Counted from the first letter of the stretch, positions 43,335 through 55,302 are shown. The stretch: DNA of 64,000 nucleotides from Aurantimonas manganoxydans SI85-9A1 (GCF_000153465.1 NZ_CH672387.1:833180-897179); one strand, 5' to 3'. The notes: generated by a model from the sequence alone, not told the origin. Translations and numbers: made by a program.

Positions 43335-45095
43335 TTGATCAACTGGCGGACAGGCGGCGGCGGACGCAGACACCGGCGGTGGCGCATCACTGCTGCCCTG
43401 CTGTGCGCCATGACTGCGCTGCATCCGCTGCCATCCTTGGCTCTTTCGGCAGATGGCGCAGCCTCGCCGGATCGTTCGACCCTCGATCCGATGGCGGTCG
43501 GCTCGGTCGAACCGGCGAGTTCCGACGTTCTGGAACGCCAGCGACGCCAGACTGCCGCGGACCTCGTAGCCCTGTCGCAAAGCATCGAACTGTCGGAAGA
43601 AACCATCAGGTCGCTGGACGCGGAGATCGCCGCGTTGTCAGAGGATCAGGGGCGTGTTCGCGCCGCCATGATCTCGGCCGCCGAGGCCCAGAAGGGTATC
43701 AGCCGGGAGATTGCGGCGACGGAAGAGCGCGTCGACAGGCTGGCAACCGAAGAGGGGACGATCAAAGCGTCGCTGCGGGAGCGCCGCGGTCTTCTGGCAC
43801 AGGTTCTGGCAGCGCTCGAGAGAATGGGACGCAAGCCGCCGCCCGCCCTGCTGGTGAAACCGAACGACGCACTCGGCTCTGTCCGCAGCGCCATTCTGCT
43901 GGGCGCCGTCGTTCCCGCCATCCACGAGCAGACCACCGCCCTGGTAGCGGATCTGGAGCGGCTGGCATCCGTGCGGGCAGAGATCTCCGCGGAGAAGCAG
44001 CGCTTTGCCGAACAGCTCACGCGGCATCGGAAGGAAGAGCAGCGGCTGGAACGGCTGATTGCCGAGAAGCAACGGCTGGAAGCGGCCAATCGCGATCGTC
44101 GCGCAGCCGAAGCAGCGCGCGCTGCCGATCTGGCGGCGAAGGCAACCGATCTCAAGGATCTCATCGCCTCGCTGCAGGCCGATGTCGAGCAGGCGAGGGC
44201 GACCGAAGCGGCGGCAGCGGAACGTCGCGCTGCGCAGGAGAAAGCGCGCGAACTGGCACGTGCCGCGGCCGAGGCCGAGGCCCGCAGCCAGGCAACCCGG
44301 CTGGAGGCCGAACGGTTGCAACGCGAGCAGGACGTCATCGAGACGCGGCGAACGGCGCGCATCGGAGCGGATGGCAATACCGAGGCATCGACCACCGCAG
44401 AGGCGGACGTGCCGCTTCCTGGCGACGCAGCGCTGCAGGACGGTCCTGCCCTCGCATCCGCCGAGAGGTCCTCCAATGCTGACACAAAAACAGCCGCCGA
44501 AGACGCGGCGAACCCGGATGCTGAAGAGGCGGTCGAGGTCGCCGCGCTCGATACGGCCGCGGATAAGGTCGCCCGGCCGTCGTCCGCGGGACGCTACGAT
44601 ATTGCGTCACTTCGTCGTCAGGCGCCGCGACTTGCGCCATCCGCCGCATTTTCGACAATGAAAAAACGATTGTCGAGGCCGGTAGCTGGCAAGCAGCTCA
44701 TCGGATTCGGGGAGAAGGACGACATCGGCCGCGAAACCACCGGAGCATCATTCGCTGCCCGCGCGCAGGACGTCGTCACCGCCCCCGCAGACGCGAATGT
44801 GCTCTACGCCGGACCCTTCCGTTCCTACGGGCAACTATTGATCCTTGATGCGGGCGACGGCTATCATGTGGTCTTGGCCGGAATGGCCCGGATCGATGTG
44901 GAACCGGGCTCGTTCGTGTCGGCCGGGGAACCTGTCGCAACGATGGGGGCCAAGCGCCTGGCGAGTATTGCAGTTGCCGAATTCGGCGTCTCGGAGCCCG
45001 CGCTCTACGTCGAGTTCCGAAAGGACGGAAAGCCGGTGGATCCGTCACCTTGGTGGATCGACCAACCCTCTGGAAGGACGAGGAATGATTCGTAA
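43335..45095 (+). CDS. EnvC-like murein hydrolase activator
   Basis: Periplasmic coiled-coil protein with a degenerate LytM (M23) domain that likely activates amidases during cell separation. With the start used here it has 586 residues: a signal sequence (about 17-38), long Glu/Arg/Ala coiled coils (about 60-340), a low-complexity Ala/Glu/Asp linker, and the M23 fold at about 445-580 (VVTAPADANVLYAGPFRSYG, GEPVATMGAKR, ALYVEFRKDGKPVDPSPWW). The zinc ligands HxxxD and HxH of active LytM enzymes are replaced. Start choice: TTG at 43335 has a strong GGGGAAGGGC site five bases upstream; ATG at 43299 has none but would add 12 residues. It overlaps ctpA by 11 bases. Confidence 0.88.
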   Translation: MINWRTGGGGRRHRRWRITAALLCAMTALHPLPSLALSADGAASPDRSTLDPMAVGSVEPASSDVLERQRRQTAADLVALSQSIELSEETIRSLDAEIAALSEDQGRVRAAMISAAEAQKGISREIAATEERVDRLATEEGTIKASLRERRGLLAQVLAALERMGRKPPPALLVKPNDALGSVRSAILLGAVVPAIHEQTTALVADLERLASVRAEISAEKQRFAEQLTRHRKEEQRLERLIAEKQRLEAANRDRRAAEAARAADLAAKATDLKDLIASLQADVEQARATEAAAAERRAAQEKARELARAAAEAEARSQATRLEAERLQREQDVIETRRTARIGADGNTEASTTAEADVPLPGDAALQDGPALASAERSSNADTKTAAEDAANPDAEEAVEVAALDTAADKVARPSSAGRYDIASLRRQAPRLAPSAAFSTMKKRLSRPVAGKQLIGFGEKDDIGRETTGASFAARAQDVVTAPADANVLYAGPFRSYGQLLILDAGDGYHVVLAGMARIDVEPGSFVSAGEPVATMGAKRLASIAVAEFGVSEPALYVEFRKDGKPVDPSPWWIDQPSGRTRNDS

Positions 45096-46425
45096 GCTCT
45101 CGATACTCTTTGCCGGGGCGCTGATGGGGGCAACGGCAATGACCGTGGTCGGTCAGAACGCCGGTGCCGCGAATGCTGCAGGTTCCGACACCTATCGGCA
45201 GCTCGCGATCTTCGGCGACGTGTTCGAACGGGTTCGCGCACAGTATGTCGATGAACCGGACGACCAGAAGCTGGTCGAGACGGCGATCAATGGCATGCTG
45301 ACGTCGCTCGATCCGCATTCGAGCTACATGAACGCCGAGCAGGCCGCCGACATGCGGACCGAGACCCGCGGCCAGTTCGGTGGCCTGGGGATCGAAGTCA
45401 CCATGGAAGACGAACTGGTCAAGGTCGTTTCTCCCTTCGACGGTACGCCTGCCGACAAGGCCGGCATCCTGGCCGGCGACCTCATCGCCGAGATCGACGG
45501 CGAGCAGGTTCGCGGACTGACGCTCGGCGAAGCGGTCGACCGGATGAAGGGTGACATCGGCACCAGCGTCGATCTGGTCATCATCCGGGAAGGCGCCAAC
45601 AAGCCGGTACGCCTGACCGTGACGCGCGACGAAATCAAGGTGCCGTCGGTGCGCCACTCGGTGAAGGGCGACATCGGCTACATCAAGCTGATGAAGTTTA
45701 ACGAGCAGACGACGGTCGGCCTGGAAGAATCCATCGCCGACATCGAGGAGAAGATCGGCGCCGACAAGGTGAAAGGTTACATTCTCGACATGCGGCGCAA
45801 TCCTGGGGGCCTTCTGGACGAAGCCGTCTCGGTGTCCGACGCGTTCCTCGGCAAGGGCGAGATCGTCTCGACCCGCGGTCGCAACGCCGACGAAACCCGG
45901 CGCTACAACGCGCGCTCGGGTGACGAGATCAACGGCAAGCCGCTCGTCGTCCTGGTCAATGGCGGTTCGGCGTCGGCCTCGGAGATTGTCGCAGGTGCCT
46001 TGCAGGACCAGCGCCGCGCAACGATCGTCGGCTCGCGTTCCTTCGGCAAGGGCTCGGTGCAGACCATCATCCCGCTTGGTGCCAACGGTGCGCTGCGGCT
46101 GACGACGGCGCTCTACTACACGCCGTCCGGCCGTTCGATCCAGGGTCGCGGCATCGATCCGGACATCACCGTCGAGCAGCCGCTGCCGCCGGAAATCCGC
46201 GAGCAGATGGGTCTCGATGCCGAGGACGACCTGACGCGTGGCGAATCCTCGCTGCGGGGCCACATCACCGGCAACGAGGAAACCGACGAGGGCTCCGGCT
46301 CACTCGACTACGTGCCGCCGGAGGAAGAGGATGATCTGCAGCTGCAGTACGCCCTCGATCTTCTGAACGGTGTGAAGTCGAACGCGATGTTCCCGCCCAA
46401 GCAGGAAGCCAACGCGGCCAACTGA
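45085..46425 (+). CDS. ctpA: C-terminal processing peptidase (S41), CtpA
   Basis: Periplasmic serine protease with a Ser-Lys dyad, 446 residues. A signal sequence (about 1-32) is followed by a PDZ domain at about 95-185 (GQFGGLGIEVTMEDELVKVV, AGILAGDLIAEIDGE) and the S41 core. The catalytic residues are S297 in GGSASASEIVAGAL and K322 in GSRSFGKGSVQT, with the usual spacing of 25. The acidic C-terminal 75 residues are unique to the rhizobial form. The ATG at 45085 (RBS GGAAGGACGAGGA) lies inside the end of the envC-like gene, so the two are coupled. This pairing with EnvC fits a role in peptidoglycan hydrolase control. Confidence 0.95.
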   Translation: MIRKLSILFAGALMGATAMTVVGQNAGAANAAGSDTYRQLAIFGDVFERVRAQYVDEPDDQKLVETAINGMLTSLDPHSSYMNAEQAADMRTETRGQFGGLGIEVTMEDELVKVVSPFDGTPADKAGILAGDLIAEIDGEQVRGLTLGEAVDRMKGDIGTSVDLVIIREGANKPVRLTVTRDEIKVPSVRHSVKGDIGYIKLMKFNEQTTVGLEESIADIEEKIGADKVKGYILDMRRNPGGLLDEAVSVSDAFLGKGEIVSTRGRNADETRRYNARSGDEINGKPLVVLVNGGSASASEIVAGALQDQRRATIVGSRSFGKGSVQTIIPLGANGALRLTTALYYTPSGRSIQGRGIDPDITVEQPLPPEIREQMGLDAEDDLTRGESSLRGHITGNEETDEGSGSLDYVPPEEEDDLQLQYALDLLNGVKSNAMFPPKQEANAAN

Positions 46426-46458
46426 TCCGGTCGCTGCCACCAGCGACCCTGTGAAATG

Positions 46459-46494
46459 AAGGCCCGGTCGTCCCCTGGACGGCCGGGCCTTCTG
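46459..46494 (+). terminator. Terminator after ctpA
   Basis: AAGGCCCGGTCGTCC (46459-46473) pairs with GGACGGCCGGGCCTT (46477-46491) around CCT, a 15-bp stem with one G-T position. TCT follows. Confidence 0.8.
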
Positions 46495-46563
46495 CTATCT
46501 GTTGCCTGATGGTGTGCAGTCCCTGCTACGTCCCGCGAGCCCCGTTCCAGCTTGGCTCGCTAA

Positions 46564-47718
46564 ATGAGATCAATGCGCGGTCCCCTCTATCAGCCTCTCG
46601 GTCTCGACCTCGACGACGGCGTGATCCGGCGGCGCCGGCTATCGGGCGCAAGCATCGGGTTCGCCTGCGCGGCAACTATGATCATTGCCGGCTCCACCGC
46701 CATCGCCCTGTTCGGCCAACCCCAGCCGCGGATGGTGGACCGGTTTGCCGTGGCGGCGTCCCCTGAACCTGCCCCGACCGTCGTTCCGGCGAGCCCGGCG
46801 CCTGTCGTGCGCGAACAGCTCCCTGTGGTGATTTCCGGCTCCGATACCGCTCCGCCACCGCGTGGCGGGGTCGGCTTTCGCGTCGAGGATCCGCAGTCGC
46901 TGCGTCAGAACCCCAGTACCGCCCACATGCCCGATGATGCGCTCATCGAAGACAGCGCCTACGGGCCGCTGCCGGCGCGCGCGCCGGACGGGCGGCGCCC
47001 CTACGATGTCTACGCCGGGGCCTGGAGCGGGAAGCCCGGCACGCGCATTGCCATCGTCGTGGGTGGGCTCGGCATCAGCCAGACGGGGACGTTGAACGCC
47101 ATCGGGTCGCTGCCGCCCGGAGTGACATTCGGCTTTTCGCCATCCGGCAACAGTCTCGATCGGTGGATGCAGGAGGCGCGTCGCAGCGGCCATGAGCTGG
47201 TTTTGCAGGTGCCACTGGAGCCTGTCGGCTATCCGCAGGTCGATCCGGGCGAGGACACGCTCACCGTCGACGATGCCGCCGCCGGCGACCTGAGCGCGCT
47301 CCATGCCTCTCTCGCGACCATCACCAATTATGTTGGCATCATGAACTACATGGGTGGGCGCTTCGTCGCCGAGCCCGCCGCCATGGAGGCGTTGATCGCC
47401 GAACTCGGCCGTCGCGGCCTGATGTTTTTCGACGACGCGTCATCCCTGCGTTCGGTGGCCGCCGATACCGCGCAATTGCAGAGCGTGCCCGCCGCGGTGT
47501 CGGACCTGTCGATCGACAGATCGCAGGATCCGGCGGATATCCGCAGTCAGCTCGACACCCTGGAGCGGATCGCCCGCGCCGAAGGGACGGCGATCGGCTT
47601 CGCGTCGGCCTTCGATGTCAGTGTCGCCACCATCGCCAAGTGGATCGGCGAAGCGCGCGGACGCGGTATCGAGATCGTGCCCCTGTCGGCCCTTGCCAAC
47701 GATCCCGAGCGTCGCTGA
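46564..47718 (+). CDS. Divergent polysaccharide deacetylase family protein (YibQ/DUF610)
   Basis: A 384-residue envelope protein with an N-terminal membrane helix (about 35-60, FACAATMIIAGSTAIALFG), a Pro/Ala-rich linker, and a NodB-like barrel at about 155-380. Typical segments are RIAIVVGGLGISQTGT, LPPGVTFGFSPSGNSLDRWM, HELVLQVPLEPVGYP and NYMGGRFVAEPAAM. The catalytic acids and His of true deacetylases are only partly retained, as usual for this divergent family. The first ATG at 46564 was taken; a second at 46573 is equally possible. It sits between ctpA and rppH, as in related genomes. Confidence 0.9.
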   Translation: MRSMRGPLYQPLGLDLDDGVIRRRRLSGASIGFACAATMIIAGSTAIALFGQPQPRMVDRFAVAASPEPAPTVVPASPAPVVREQLPVVISGSDTAPPPRGGVGFRVEDPQSLRQNPSTAHMPDDALIEDSAYGPLPARAPDGRRPYDVYAGAWSGKPGTRIAIVVGGLGISQTGTLNAIGSLPPGVTFGFSPSGNSLDRWMQEARRSGHELVLQVPLEPVGYPQVDPGEDTLTVDDAAAGDLSALHASLATITNYVGIMNYMGGRFVAEPAAMEALIAELGRRGLMFFDDASSLRSVAADTAQLQSVPAAVSDLSIDRSQDPADIRSQLDTLERIARAEGTAIGFASAFDVSVATIAKWIGEARGRGIEIVPLSALANDPERR

Positions 47719-47848
47719 CGCGCTGATCGACTGGCTAGGGAAACGGGCGGTCGCGCGGATCTTCGCCACTCCCCTTGTTCGCATGGCACCCTGCCCGATA
47801 ATCACAGCAGAGCGGGCAATGGCTCCCGACAACGAACACTGGTGAACG

Positions 47849-48361
47849 ATGAAGCCTATCGAATTCGAGAACCTGCCATACCGACCCTGCGTCGGGATCA
47901 TGGTGCTGAACAAGGAAGGGCTCGTCTGGGTTGGCCGACGACTGATCGAGGACCAGGGCGAGATGTCCGGCGCGTCGCAACTATGGCAGATGCCCCAAGG
48001 GGGCATCGACACGGACGAGGAGCCCCTGTCTGCTGCGAAGCGCGAACTCTTCGAGGAAACCGGCATGCGATCGATTTCGCTGCTCCATGAGGCGCCGGAC
48101 TGGATCGACTACGATCTGCCGCCCGAACTCGTGGGCGTCGCATTCAAGGGGCGCTATCGCGGCCAGACCCAGCGCTGGTTCGCATTCCGCTTCGAGGGCG
48201 ACGAGAGCGAGATCGCCATCAATCCGCCGCCTGATGGGCATGCCGCCGAGTTCGACGATTGGGCCTGGAAGCAGGCGAGCGAGGTTCTCGACCTCATCGT
48301 TCCCTTCAAGCGCGAGGTCTACGGCCGGGTCCTGGAGGCGTTCAGCGACTTCACCGCCTGA
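47849..48361 (+). CDS. rppH: RNA pyrophosphohydrolase RppH (Nudix)
   Basis: Nudix hydrolase of 170 residues that removes pyrophosphate from mRNA 5' ends and starts RNA decay. The Nudix box occupies about residues 51-73 in the form GX5EX7REUXEEXGU, with [11 protein letters not shown] as its core. The preceding [20 protein letters not shown] and following [19 protein letters not shown] and [15 protein letters not shown] match RppH/NudH rather than other Nudix groups. The gene ends at a strong bidirectional hairpin shared with atpC. Confidence 0.95.
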   Translation: MKPIEFENLPYRPCVGIMVLNKEGLVWVGRRLIEDQGEMSGASQLWQMPQGGIDTDEEPLSAAKRELFEETGMRSISLLHEAPDWIDYDLPPELVGVAFKGRYRGQTQRWFAFRFEGDESEIAINPPPDGHAAEFDDWAWKQASEVLDLIVPFKREVYGRVLEAFSDFTA

Positions 48362-48410
48362 ATCTGCTCGTGTGACTGGCGCCGGTGGAAAGCGCGGGCC
48401 GACACGCCAT

Positions 48411-48440
48411 AAAAAAGGCCGGCTGAGAGCCGGCCTTTGT
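48411..48440. terminator. Bidirectional terminator between rppH and atpC
   Basis: AAAGGCCGGCT (48414-48424) pairs with AGCCGGCCTTT (48428-48438) around GAG. Six A precede the stem and T follow it, so it can act on both converging genes. Confidence 0.92.
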
Positions 48441-48460
48441 CGATCTATCGGTCGTCGCTG

Positions 48461-48865
48461 TCAGACGCCGGCGGCGGTCCGGGCTTCGCGAAGCTGCGCG
48501 AGGGAATGCTGCGCCTTCGCTTTCGCCTCCGGGGTGGCGGCGTCGGTGACATCCTCTTCGGCGTCGCGGATCTGGCTGTCGAGCTCGGCACTGTCGAGCT
48601 GGTCGACCGGGGTCGCACGCTCGGCCAGCAGGGTGAAGCCATTCTCGTTGACGTCGGCGAAGCCGCCGAGAACGAAGATCCGCTGTTGCGCGCCGCCTTC
48701 GAGGGTCGCCACGACGACACCCGGCTTCAACGTCGTCATGACCGGCGCATGATGCGCCATGACCGTGAAATAGCCTTCGGCGCCGGGCACGTTGACCGCC
48801 GTCACTGCTTCCGACAGGAGCAGCTGCTCGGGTGAGACGAGTTCGAACTGGAAGCTGTCAGCCAT
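48461..48865 (-). CDS. atpC: ATP synthase F1 epsilon subunit
   Basis: A 134-residue epsilon subunit of the F1 ATPase central stalk. The beta-sandwich contains FELVSPEQLLLSEAVTAVNV, GAEGYFTVMAHHAPVMTTLK and RIFVLGGFADVNENGFTLLA; the C-terminal helical pair is Ala-rich (SQIRDAEEDVTDAATPEAKA). The ATG at 48865 was chosen over an upstream ATG because homologs start MADSFQFELVSP. It is the last gene of atpHAGDC, 104 bases after atpD. Confidence 0.97.
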   Translation of the reverse strand: MADSFQFELVSPEQLLLSEAVTAVNVPGAEGYFTVMAHHAPVMTTLKPGVVVATLEGGAQQRIFVLGGFADVNENGFTLLAERATPVDQLDSAELDSQIRDAEEDVTDAATPEAKAKAQHSLAQLREARTAAGV

Positions 48866-48969
48866 CTGTCGCTTGCCTGTCTGGCTCCGCACCGACGATG
48901 GCGGCAGAGCACTTCATGGAATGGGGAAAGCGGACGCTGCCCGCTTTCCTTCAGGTCGGTCGTTCAGGC

Positions 48970-50445
<1,476 letters not shown>

Positions 50446-51315
50446 CTAGAGCGCCTCGGCGCCCGAAATGATTTCGACCAGTTCCGTCGTGATCTGCGCC
50501 TGACGCTGCCGGTTGTAGGAGACCGACAGACGGTCGATCATGTCCCCGGCGTTGCGCGTGGCGTTGTCCATCGCCGACATCCGCGCACCCTGTTCGGATG
50601 CAGCGTTCTCCAGCAATGCATGCAGGACCTGAATCTTGATGTTGCGCGGGATGAGGTCCTCGAGGATCTCGCCCGGCTCAGGCTCGTATTCGTAGATCGT
50701 AGAGGCGTTCTCTTCGACGCCGGTATCGACGGATGCGGGAATCAGACGCTGGCGCGTCGGGATTTGCGTCACGACGTTCTGGAACGCGGAGTAGAACACC
50801 GAGCAGACGTCGAACTCGCCCTTTTCGTAGAGGTCGATGATCGTCTGGCCGATGTCTTCGGCGTGCTCGAAGCCCACACGCTTGGCTTCGCGCAGGTCGG
50901 TGCGCTCGATGACCTTGGAGGCCAGATCGCGGCGCATCTGGTCCCAGCCCTTCTTCCCGACGACCATGAACTTCACGGTCTTTCCGGCCGCCTCCAGCTC
51001 GCGCTGATGCGAGCGGGCCAGCTTGACGATGGACGAGTTGAAACCGCCGCACAGGCCGCGATCGGCCGTGCAGACGACGAGTAGATGGACATCGTCCTTG
51101 CCGTTGCCGACCATCAAAGGAGGACCATCACCCTCCATGGCGCCGGAAATGTTGGCGAGGACCGCCGCCATGCGGTCGGCATAGGGCCGCGCGGCCTGCG
51201 CTGCCTCTTCCGCCCGGCGCAGCTTGGCCGCCGCGACCATCTGCATGGCCTTGGTGATCTTCTGCGTGGACTTCACCGACGCGATGCGGTTCCGCAGATC
51301 CTTCAGGGATGCCAT
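50446..51315 (-). CDS. atpG: ATP synthase F1 gamma subunit
   Basis: Central rotary shaft of F1, 289 residues. N-terminal helix [20 protein letters not shown] and C-terminal helix [20 protein letters not shown] with [19 protein letters not shown] are the conserved coiled-coil pair; [15 protein letters not shown] is the characteristic loop. It lies between atpA and atpD in the expected order. Confidence 0.98.
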   Translation of the reverse strand: MASLKDLRNRIASVKSTQKITKAMQMVAAAKLRRAEEAAQAARPYADRMAAVLANISGAMEGDGPPLMVGNGKDDVHLLVVCTADRGLCGGFNSSIVKLARSHQRELEAAGKTVKFMVVGKKGWDQMRRDLASKVIERTDLREAKRVGFEHAEDIGQTIIDLYEKGEFDVCSVFYSAFQNVVTQIPTRQRLIPASVDTGVEENASTIYEYEPEPGEILEDLIPRNIKIQVLHALLENAASEQGARMSAMDNATRNAGDMIDRLSVSYNRQRQAQITTELVEIISGAEAL

Positions 51316-51382
51316 GGCTTGGCGCTATCTCCCGCTGGCTTGGCTTCGCCCCAATGGGCGAAGCTCAGGCAGGTTTTCTGGC

Positions 51383-52912
51383 TCAGGCGAAGTTCTTGGC
51401 GAAGCTGTCGATCGCCGACTTCAGCTTGGCGCGGAGGTCGTCCGAGAGCGCCTTTTCGGTGGCGATCTGGTCGAGAACGGCCTTGTGTTCGCTGCGCAGC
51501 GAATTGAGCAGACCCTCTTCGAACTCGCCGACCTGGTCGACCCGGAGCTTGTCGAGATAGCCCTGGGTGCCGGCGAAGATCACCGCGACCTGCTCTTCGG
51601 TCTTCAGCGGCGAGAACTGCGGCTGCTTGAGCAGTTCCGTCAGGCGCGCACCACGGTTGAGAAGACGCTGGGTTGCGGCATCGAGATCGGAGCCGAACTG
51701 CGCAAAGGCCGCCATTTCGCGGTACTGCGCGAGCTCGCCCTTGATCGAACCGGCAACCTGCTTCATCGCCTTGATCTGCGCCGACGAACCAACGCGCGAC
51801 ACCGAAAGGCCGACGTTCACCGCCGGGCGGACGCCCTGGAAGAACAGCGTGGTCTCGAGGAAGATCTGGCCGTCCGTGATCGAGATCACGTTGGTCGGAA
51901 TGTAGGCCGACACGTCGCCAGCCTGGGTCTCGATGACCGGCAGGGCGGTGAGGGAACCGGCGCCGAGCTCGTCATTGAGCTTGGCGGCACGCTCCAGAAG
52001 GCGAGAATGCAGGTAGAAGACGTCGCCCGGATAGGCTTCGCGGCCCGGCGGGCGGCGCAGCAGCAGCGACATCTGGCGATAGGAGACGGCCTGCTTGGAC
52101 AGATCGTCATAGGCGATCACGGCGTGCATCGCGTTGTCGCGGAAGAACTCGCCGATGGCGCAGCCGGTGAACGGCGCGATGTACTGCATCGGTGCCGGAT
52201 CGGATGCGGTGGCGGCGATGACCACCGAATACTCCATCGCACCGCGCTCTTCGAGCGTGCGGACGAACTGCGCGACGGTCGAGCGCTTCTGGCCGACGGC
52301 GACGTAGATGCAGTAGAGCTTGTCAGCTTCGCGGTCTTCGTCATGCGCCGGCTTCTGGTTCAGGAAGGTGTCCAGAATGATGGCGGTCTTGCCGGTCTGA
52401 CGGTCACCGATGACGAGCTCACGCTGGCCGCGACCGATCGGGATCAGAGCGTCGATGGACTTCAGGCCCGTCGACATCGGCTCGTGCACCGATTTGCGCG
52501 GGATGATGCCCGGCGCCTTGACGTCGACGCGGCGGCGCTCGGTCGACCCGATCGGGCCCTTGCCGTCGATCGGGTTGCCGAGACCATCGACCACGCGGCC
52601 TAGAAGGCCCTTACCGACCGGCACTTCCACGATGTTGCCGGTGCGCTTGACGGTGTCGCCTTCCTTGATGGCCCGGTCCGAGCCGAAGATGACGACGCCG
52701 ACATTGTCGGCTTCAAGGTTCAGGGCCATGCCCTGGATGCCACCCGGGAACTCGACCATCTCGCCAGCCTGGCAGTTGTCGAGCCCGTAGACGCGGGCGA
52801 TACCATCACCGACCGAGAGAACCTGTCCGACTTCCGAGACTTCCGCCTCGGAACCGAAGTTCTTAATCTGGTCCTTGAGGATTGCGGAAATTTCCGCGGC
52901 GCGGATGTCCAT
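51383..52912 (-). CDS. atpA: ATP synthase F1 alpha subunit
   Basis: Nucleotide-binding regulatory subunit, 509 residues. Walker A is [15 protein letters not shown] near 170, and the family signature near the C-terminal part is [18 protein letters not shown]-terminal [17 protein letters not shown] and [20 protein letters not shown] are also typical. The ATG overlaps the atpH stop by one base. Confidence 0.98.
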   Translation of the reverse strand: MDIRAAEISAILKDQIKNFGSEAEVSEVGQVLSVGDGIARVYGLDNCQAGEMVEFPGGIQGMALNLEADNVGVVIFGSDRAIKEGDTVKRTGNIVEVPVGKGLLGRVVDGLGNPIDGKGPIGSTERRRVDVKAPGIIPRKSVHEPMSTGLKSIDALIPIGRGQRELVIGDRQTGKTAIILDTFLNQKPAHDEDREADKLYCIYVAVGQKRSTVAQFVRTLEERGAMEYSVVIAATASDPAPMQYIAPFTGCAIGEFFRDNAMHAVIAYDDLSKQAVSYRQMSLLLRRPPGREAYPGDVFYLHSRLLERAAKLNDELGAGSLTALPVIETQAGDVSAYIPTNVISITDGQIFLETTLFFQGVRPAVNVGLSVSRVGSSAQIKAMKQVAGSIKGELAQYREMAAFAQFGSDLDAATQRLLNRGARLTELLKQPQFSPLKTEEQVAVIFAGTQGYLDKLRVDQVGEFEEGLLNSLRSEHKAVLDQIATEKALSDDLRAKLKSAIDSFAKNFA

Positions 52913-53472
52913 CAGCCGACCTCTTTCAGTGCAAGCTTAAGCGAATTGAGTTTGGTGCGAAGCGAGGTGTCGACCTGGCGCGACCCGATCCGGACGATGA
53001 GTCCGCCGAGGATTGCCGGGTCGACGCTTTCGCGCATGGTCACGGTCTTGCCGGCGTAGGAGCCGACAGCCTCGGCGAGCTGACTGCGCTGCTCGTCGGT
53101 GAGGGGGTGGGCACTGGTCACCTCCGCGGCGATCTCGCCGCGGTGATCGGCCGCCATCTTGCGGAAGCCGCGGACCATCCCCGGAAAAGCGAACAGGCGA
53201 CGGTTGGCCGCCACGACGCGCAGGAAATTGCCGGTGAGCTCGCTCGGCTGGACCGACGCCATAACGGCATCAATCGCCCTTAGCTGCTCGCCCGACGTGA
53301 AGGCCGGGCTCTCAACCAGCCGCCGGAAGTCGGCGCTTTCGTCGATCAGTCCCTGAAAAGCGACGAGCTCGGACTCGACGGTTTCGACCGCGCCGTTGTC
53401 ACGTGCGAGTTCGAAGAGGGACTGGGCGTAGCGGTCTGCGACCCCCGAAACGGGAGAGGATGATTGTGCCAC
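52912..53472 (-). CDS. atpH: ATP synthase F1 delta subunit
   Basis: Peripheral-stalk subunit, 186 residues, that joins F1 to the b subunits. It contains [40 protein letters not shown] and the C-terminal [20 protein letters not shown]. It is the first gene of atpHAGDC, so the operon promoter should lie in the 213 bases upstream. The F0 genes (atpB, E, F) are elsewhere, as usual in alphaproteobacteria. Confidence 0.97.
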   Translation of the reverse strand: MAQSSSPVSGVADRYAQSLFELARDNGAVETVESELVAFQGLIDESADFRRLVESPAFTSGEQLRAIDAVMASVQPSELTGNFLRVVAANRRLFAFPGMVRGFRKMAADHRGEIAAEVTSAHPLTDEQRSQLAEAVGSYAGKTVTMRESVDPAILGGLIVRIGSRQVDTSLRTKLNSLKLALKEVG

Positions 53473-53685
53473 GGACGACCGTTTCTCTTTCGCGTTCCGT
53501 TCAAGTTGTTCGTTGCGCCCCGAAGCGAGTTCGCCCCAAATTCTTGAAACCGTTAATTGAATACCGGAAGGCGCGCGAGCAAGTCACATTGCCCTTCCGA
53601 AGACAGGGGACCGTCTAGCATAGGGTTTTCCCGGCGACAACTTGGCTTCGGTGCGGTTTGCGCCGCAAATTCGCGCATTCCGGCG

Positions 53686-54081
53686 TCAGTTGGGGATGAA
53701 GCCGAAAACCGGCGCCAGCGCTGCCCCGGCCAGTGCCAGTGCGACAAGCAGGAACACCCAGTTGAACAGCGTGGCGCCGCGGTCGGACAGGATTGATACT
53801 AAGCGGCCGAAGCCGGTGAACAGCCAGCCGGCGCCCAGCGCCATCTGGACGAAGGGCTGATTGTAGAAGGCCACGGTGACGATCCCGACGCCGAGCCAGA
53901 AGCCGGCAATCGTCGCGCGTGATTCTGCAAGCGCTTCCGGATGGGTCTGACGGATTTCCAGCCGCAGAAGTCGCAGCGTGATTCGTGGCGCAAAGAGTGC
54001 GACCAGGCCCATGAGGATGGTGACGCAGGCGGCACCGAAGGGCAGCATGTCGGCGTTGGTCTGCGGCAGTGCGAAGTCCAT
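53686..54081 (-). CDS. DUF4345-like small membrane protein
   Basis: A 131-residue protein with four hydrophobic helices (about 16-36, 58-75, 80-97, 102-125) and the ATIAGFWLGVGIVTVAFYNQ segment that resembles DUF4345. The function of the family is unknown. ATG at 54081 has GGAG about five bases upstream. It lies between priA and the atp operon, upstream of atpH on the same strand with 213 bases between. Confidence 0.75.
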   Translation of the reverse strand: MDFALPQTNADMLPFGAACVTILMGLVALFAPRITLRLLRLEIRQTHPEALAESRATIAGFWLGVGIVTVAFYNQPFVQMALGAGWLFTGFGRLVSILSDRGATLFNWVFLLVALALAGAALAPVFGFIPN

Positions 54082-54195
54082 CGGGGCTCCATTGGTGGGA
54101 TCGGCTGGCCCGCGCTTATAGAGACGCACCCGCCAAGGTTAAAGGGCAGCAAGGAGCCGGTGCTGAGGACCGCGGATGAGGCCGGTTGAGCGCTC

Positions 54196-55176
54196 TCAGG
54201 CGAACGGGCCGTTCAGCCGTTTCCACGTCGGTGCGACGACATAGCCGATCACCGGAATCAATGCCCCGCCGGTTACCAGGCCGACGATGCCGGCGCCGGT
54301 TGCCGAGACGATCCAGTGCACGGCACCGGTGAGGACCGGAATCGCGTGGGCGGCGACTTCCGCCAGATGTTCGATCGTGTGACCGATCCAGGGCGCGCCA
54401 TAGCCTTCGAGCCCATGCACGATGATTCCGCCGCCGACCCAGATCATCGCCGCGGTCCCGACGACCGTCAGGATCTTGAGGAAGATCGGCATGCCGACCA
54501 CAAGGCCGCGCCCGATGCCGCGCAGCAGGCTGCCGAAGATCGATTCCGACTCGTTTCCCGCCAGCGCGACGCCGACATCGTCGGCCTTCACGATGATCGC
54601 GACGCCACCATAGACGACGGCGGTGATTCCGATGCCGACGAGGGCGAGGACGGCAACCTGCGTCCAGAAGCCGCCTGCGTCGAGGCCGGAGAGCGTGATG
54701 GCCATGATTTCGGCGGACAGGATAAAGTCGGTCTTGATGGCGCTGGCGACCTTGCGATCCTCCAGCGTCTTCGCGTTCGCCGCCTTGCCGATCTCCTCCT
54801 CGTGCGCGTGGGCATTGTGCGGGAACAGGGCCTCATAGACCTTTTCCGCCCCCTCATAGGAGAGATAGAGGCCACCCAGCATGAGCAGTGGGGTGATCGC
54901 CCAGGGGGCGAAATAGCTGAGCACCAGAGCGATCGGCAGCAGGAAGATCAGCTTGTTCTTCAGCGACCCGACAGCGATCTTGCCGACGATGGGCAGTTCG
55001 CGCTCGGCGGCAAAACCGGTGACATAGCGCGGCGTGACTGCCGCGTCGTCGATGACGACGCCGGCGGCCTTGGTGCCGGCCTTGGCCGCCTGACCCGCCA
55101 CGTCATCCAGCGAGGCCGCAGCCACCTTGGCGAGGCCCGCAAGGTCATCGAGCAGCGCGATCAGTCCAATACTCAC
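54196..55176 (-). CDS. DUF808 (YedI-like) membrane protein
   Basis: A 326-residue inner-membrane protein. N-terminal MSIGLIALLDDLAGLAKVAA is typical of the DUF808 family, followed by VIDDAAVTPRYVTGFAAERE, a LPIALVLSYFAPWAITPLLM helix, YEGAEKVYE and TDFILSAEIMAITLSGL. Six or seven hydrophobic segments are visible. No function is established; E. coli YedI is the reference name. Its frame is uninterrupted and the length matches the family. Confidence 0.9.
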   Translation of the reverse strand: MSIGLIALLDDLAGLAKVAAASLDDVAGQAAKAGTKAAGVVIDDAAVTPRYVTGFAAERELPIVGKIAVGSLKNKLIFLLPIALVLSYFAPWAITPLLMLGGLYLSYEGAEKVYEALFPHNAHAHEEEIGKAANAKTLEDRKVASAIKTDFILSAEIMAITLSGLDAGGFWTQVAVLALVGIGITAVVYGGVAIIVKADDVGVALAGNESESIFGSLLRGIGRGLVVGMPIFLKILTVVGTAAMIWVGGGIIVHGLEGYGAPWIGHTIEHLAEVAAHAIPVLTGAVHWIVSATGAGIVGLVTGGALIPVIGYVVAPTWKRLNGPFA

Positions 55177-55302
55177 GTTTTCCGCCTCATAGCCGAGCCA
55201 ATCTCCACGCGCCTAAAGCCGATCGCCCGGGGCGCGAAGCCGCAAAGCTGGCGCGCTCGATGGAAAGTTCCAGTGGTGGCGTTCAGGTTGGCGCGGCGCC
55301 CG

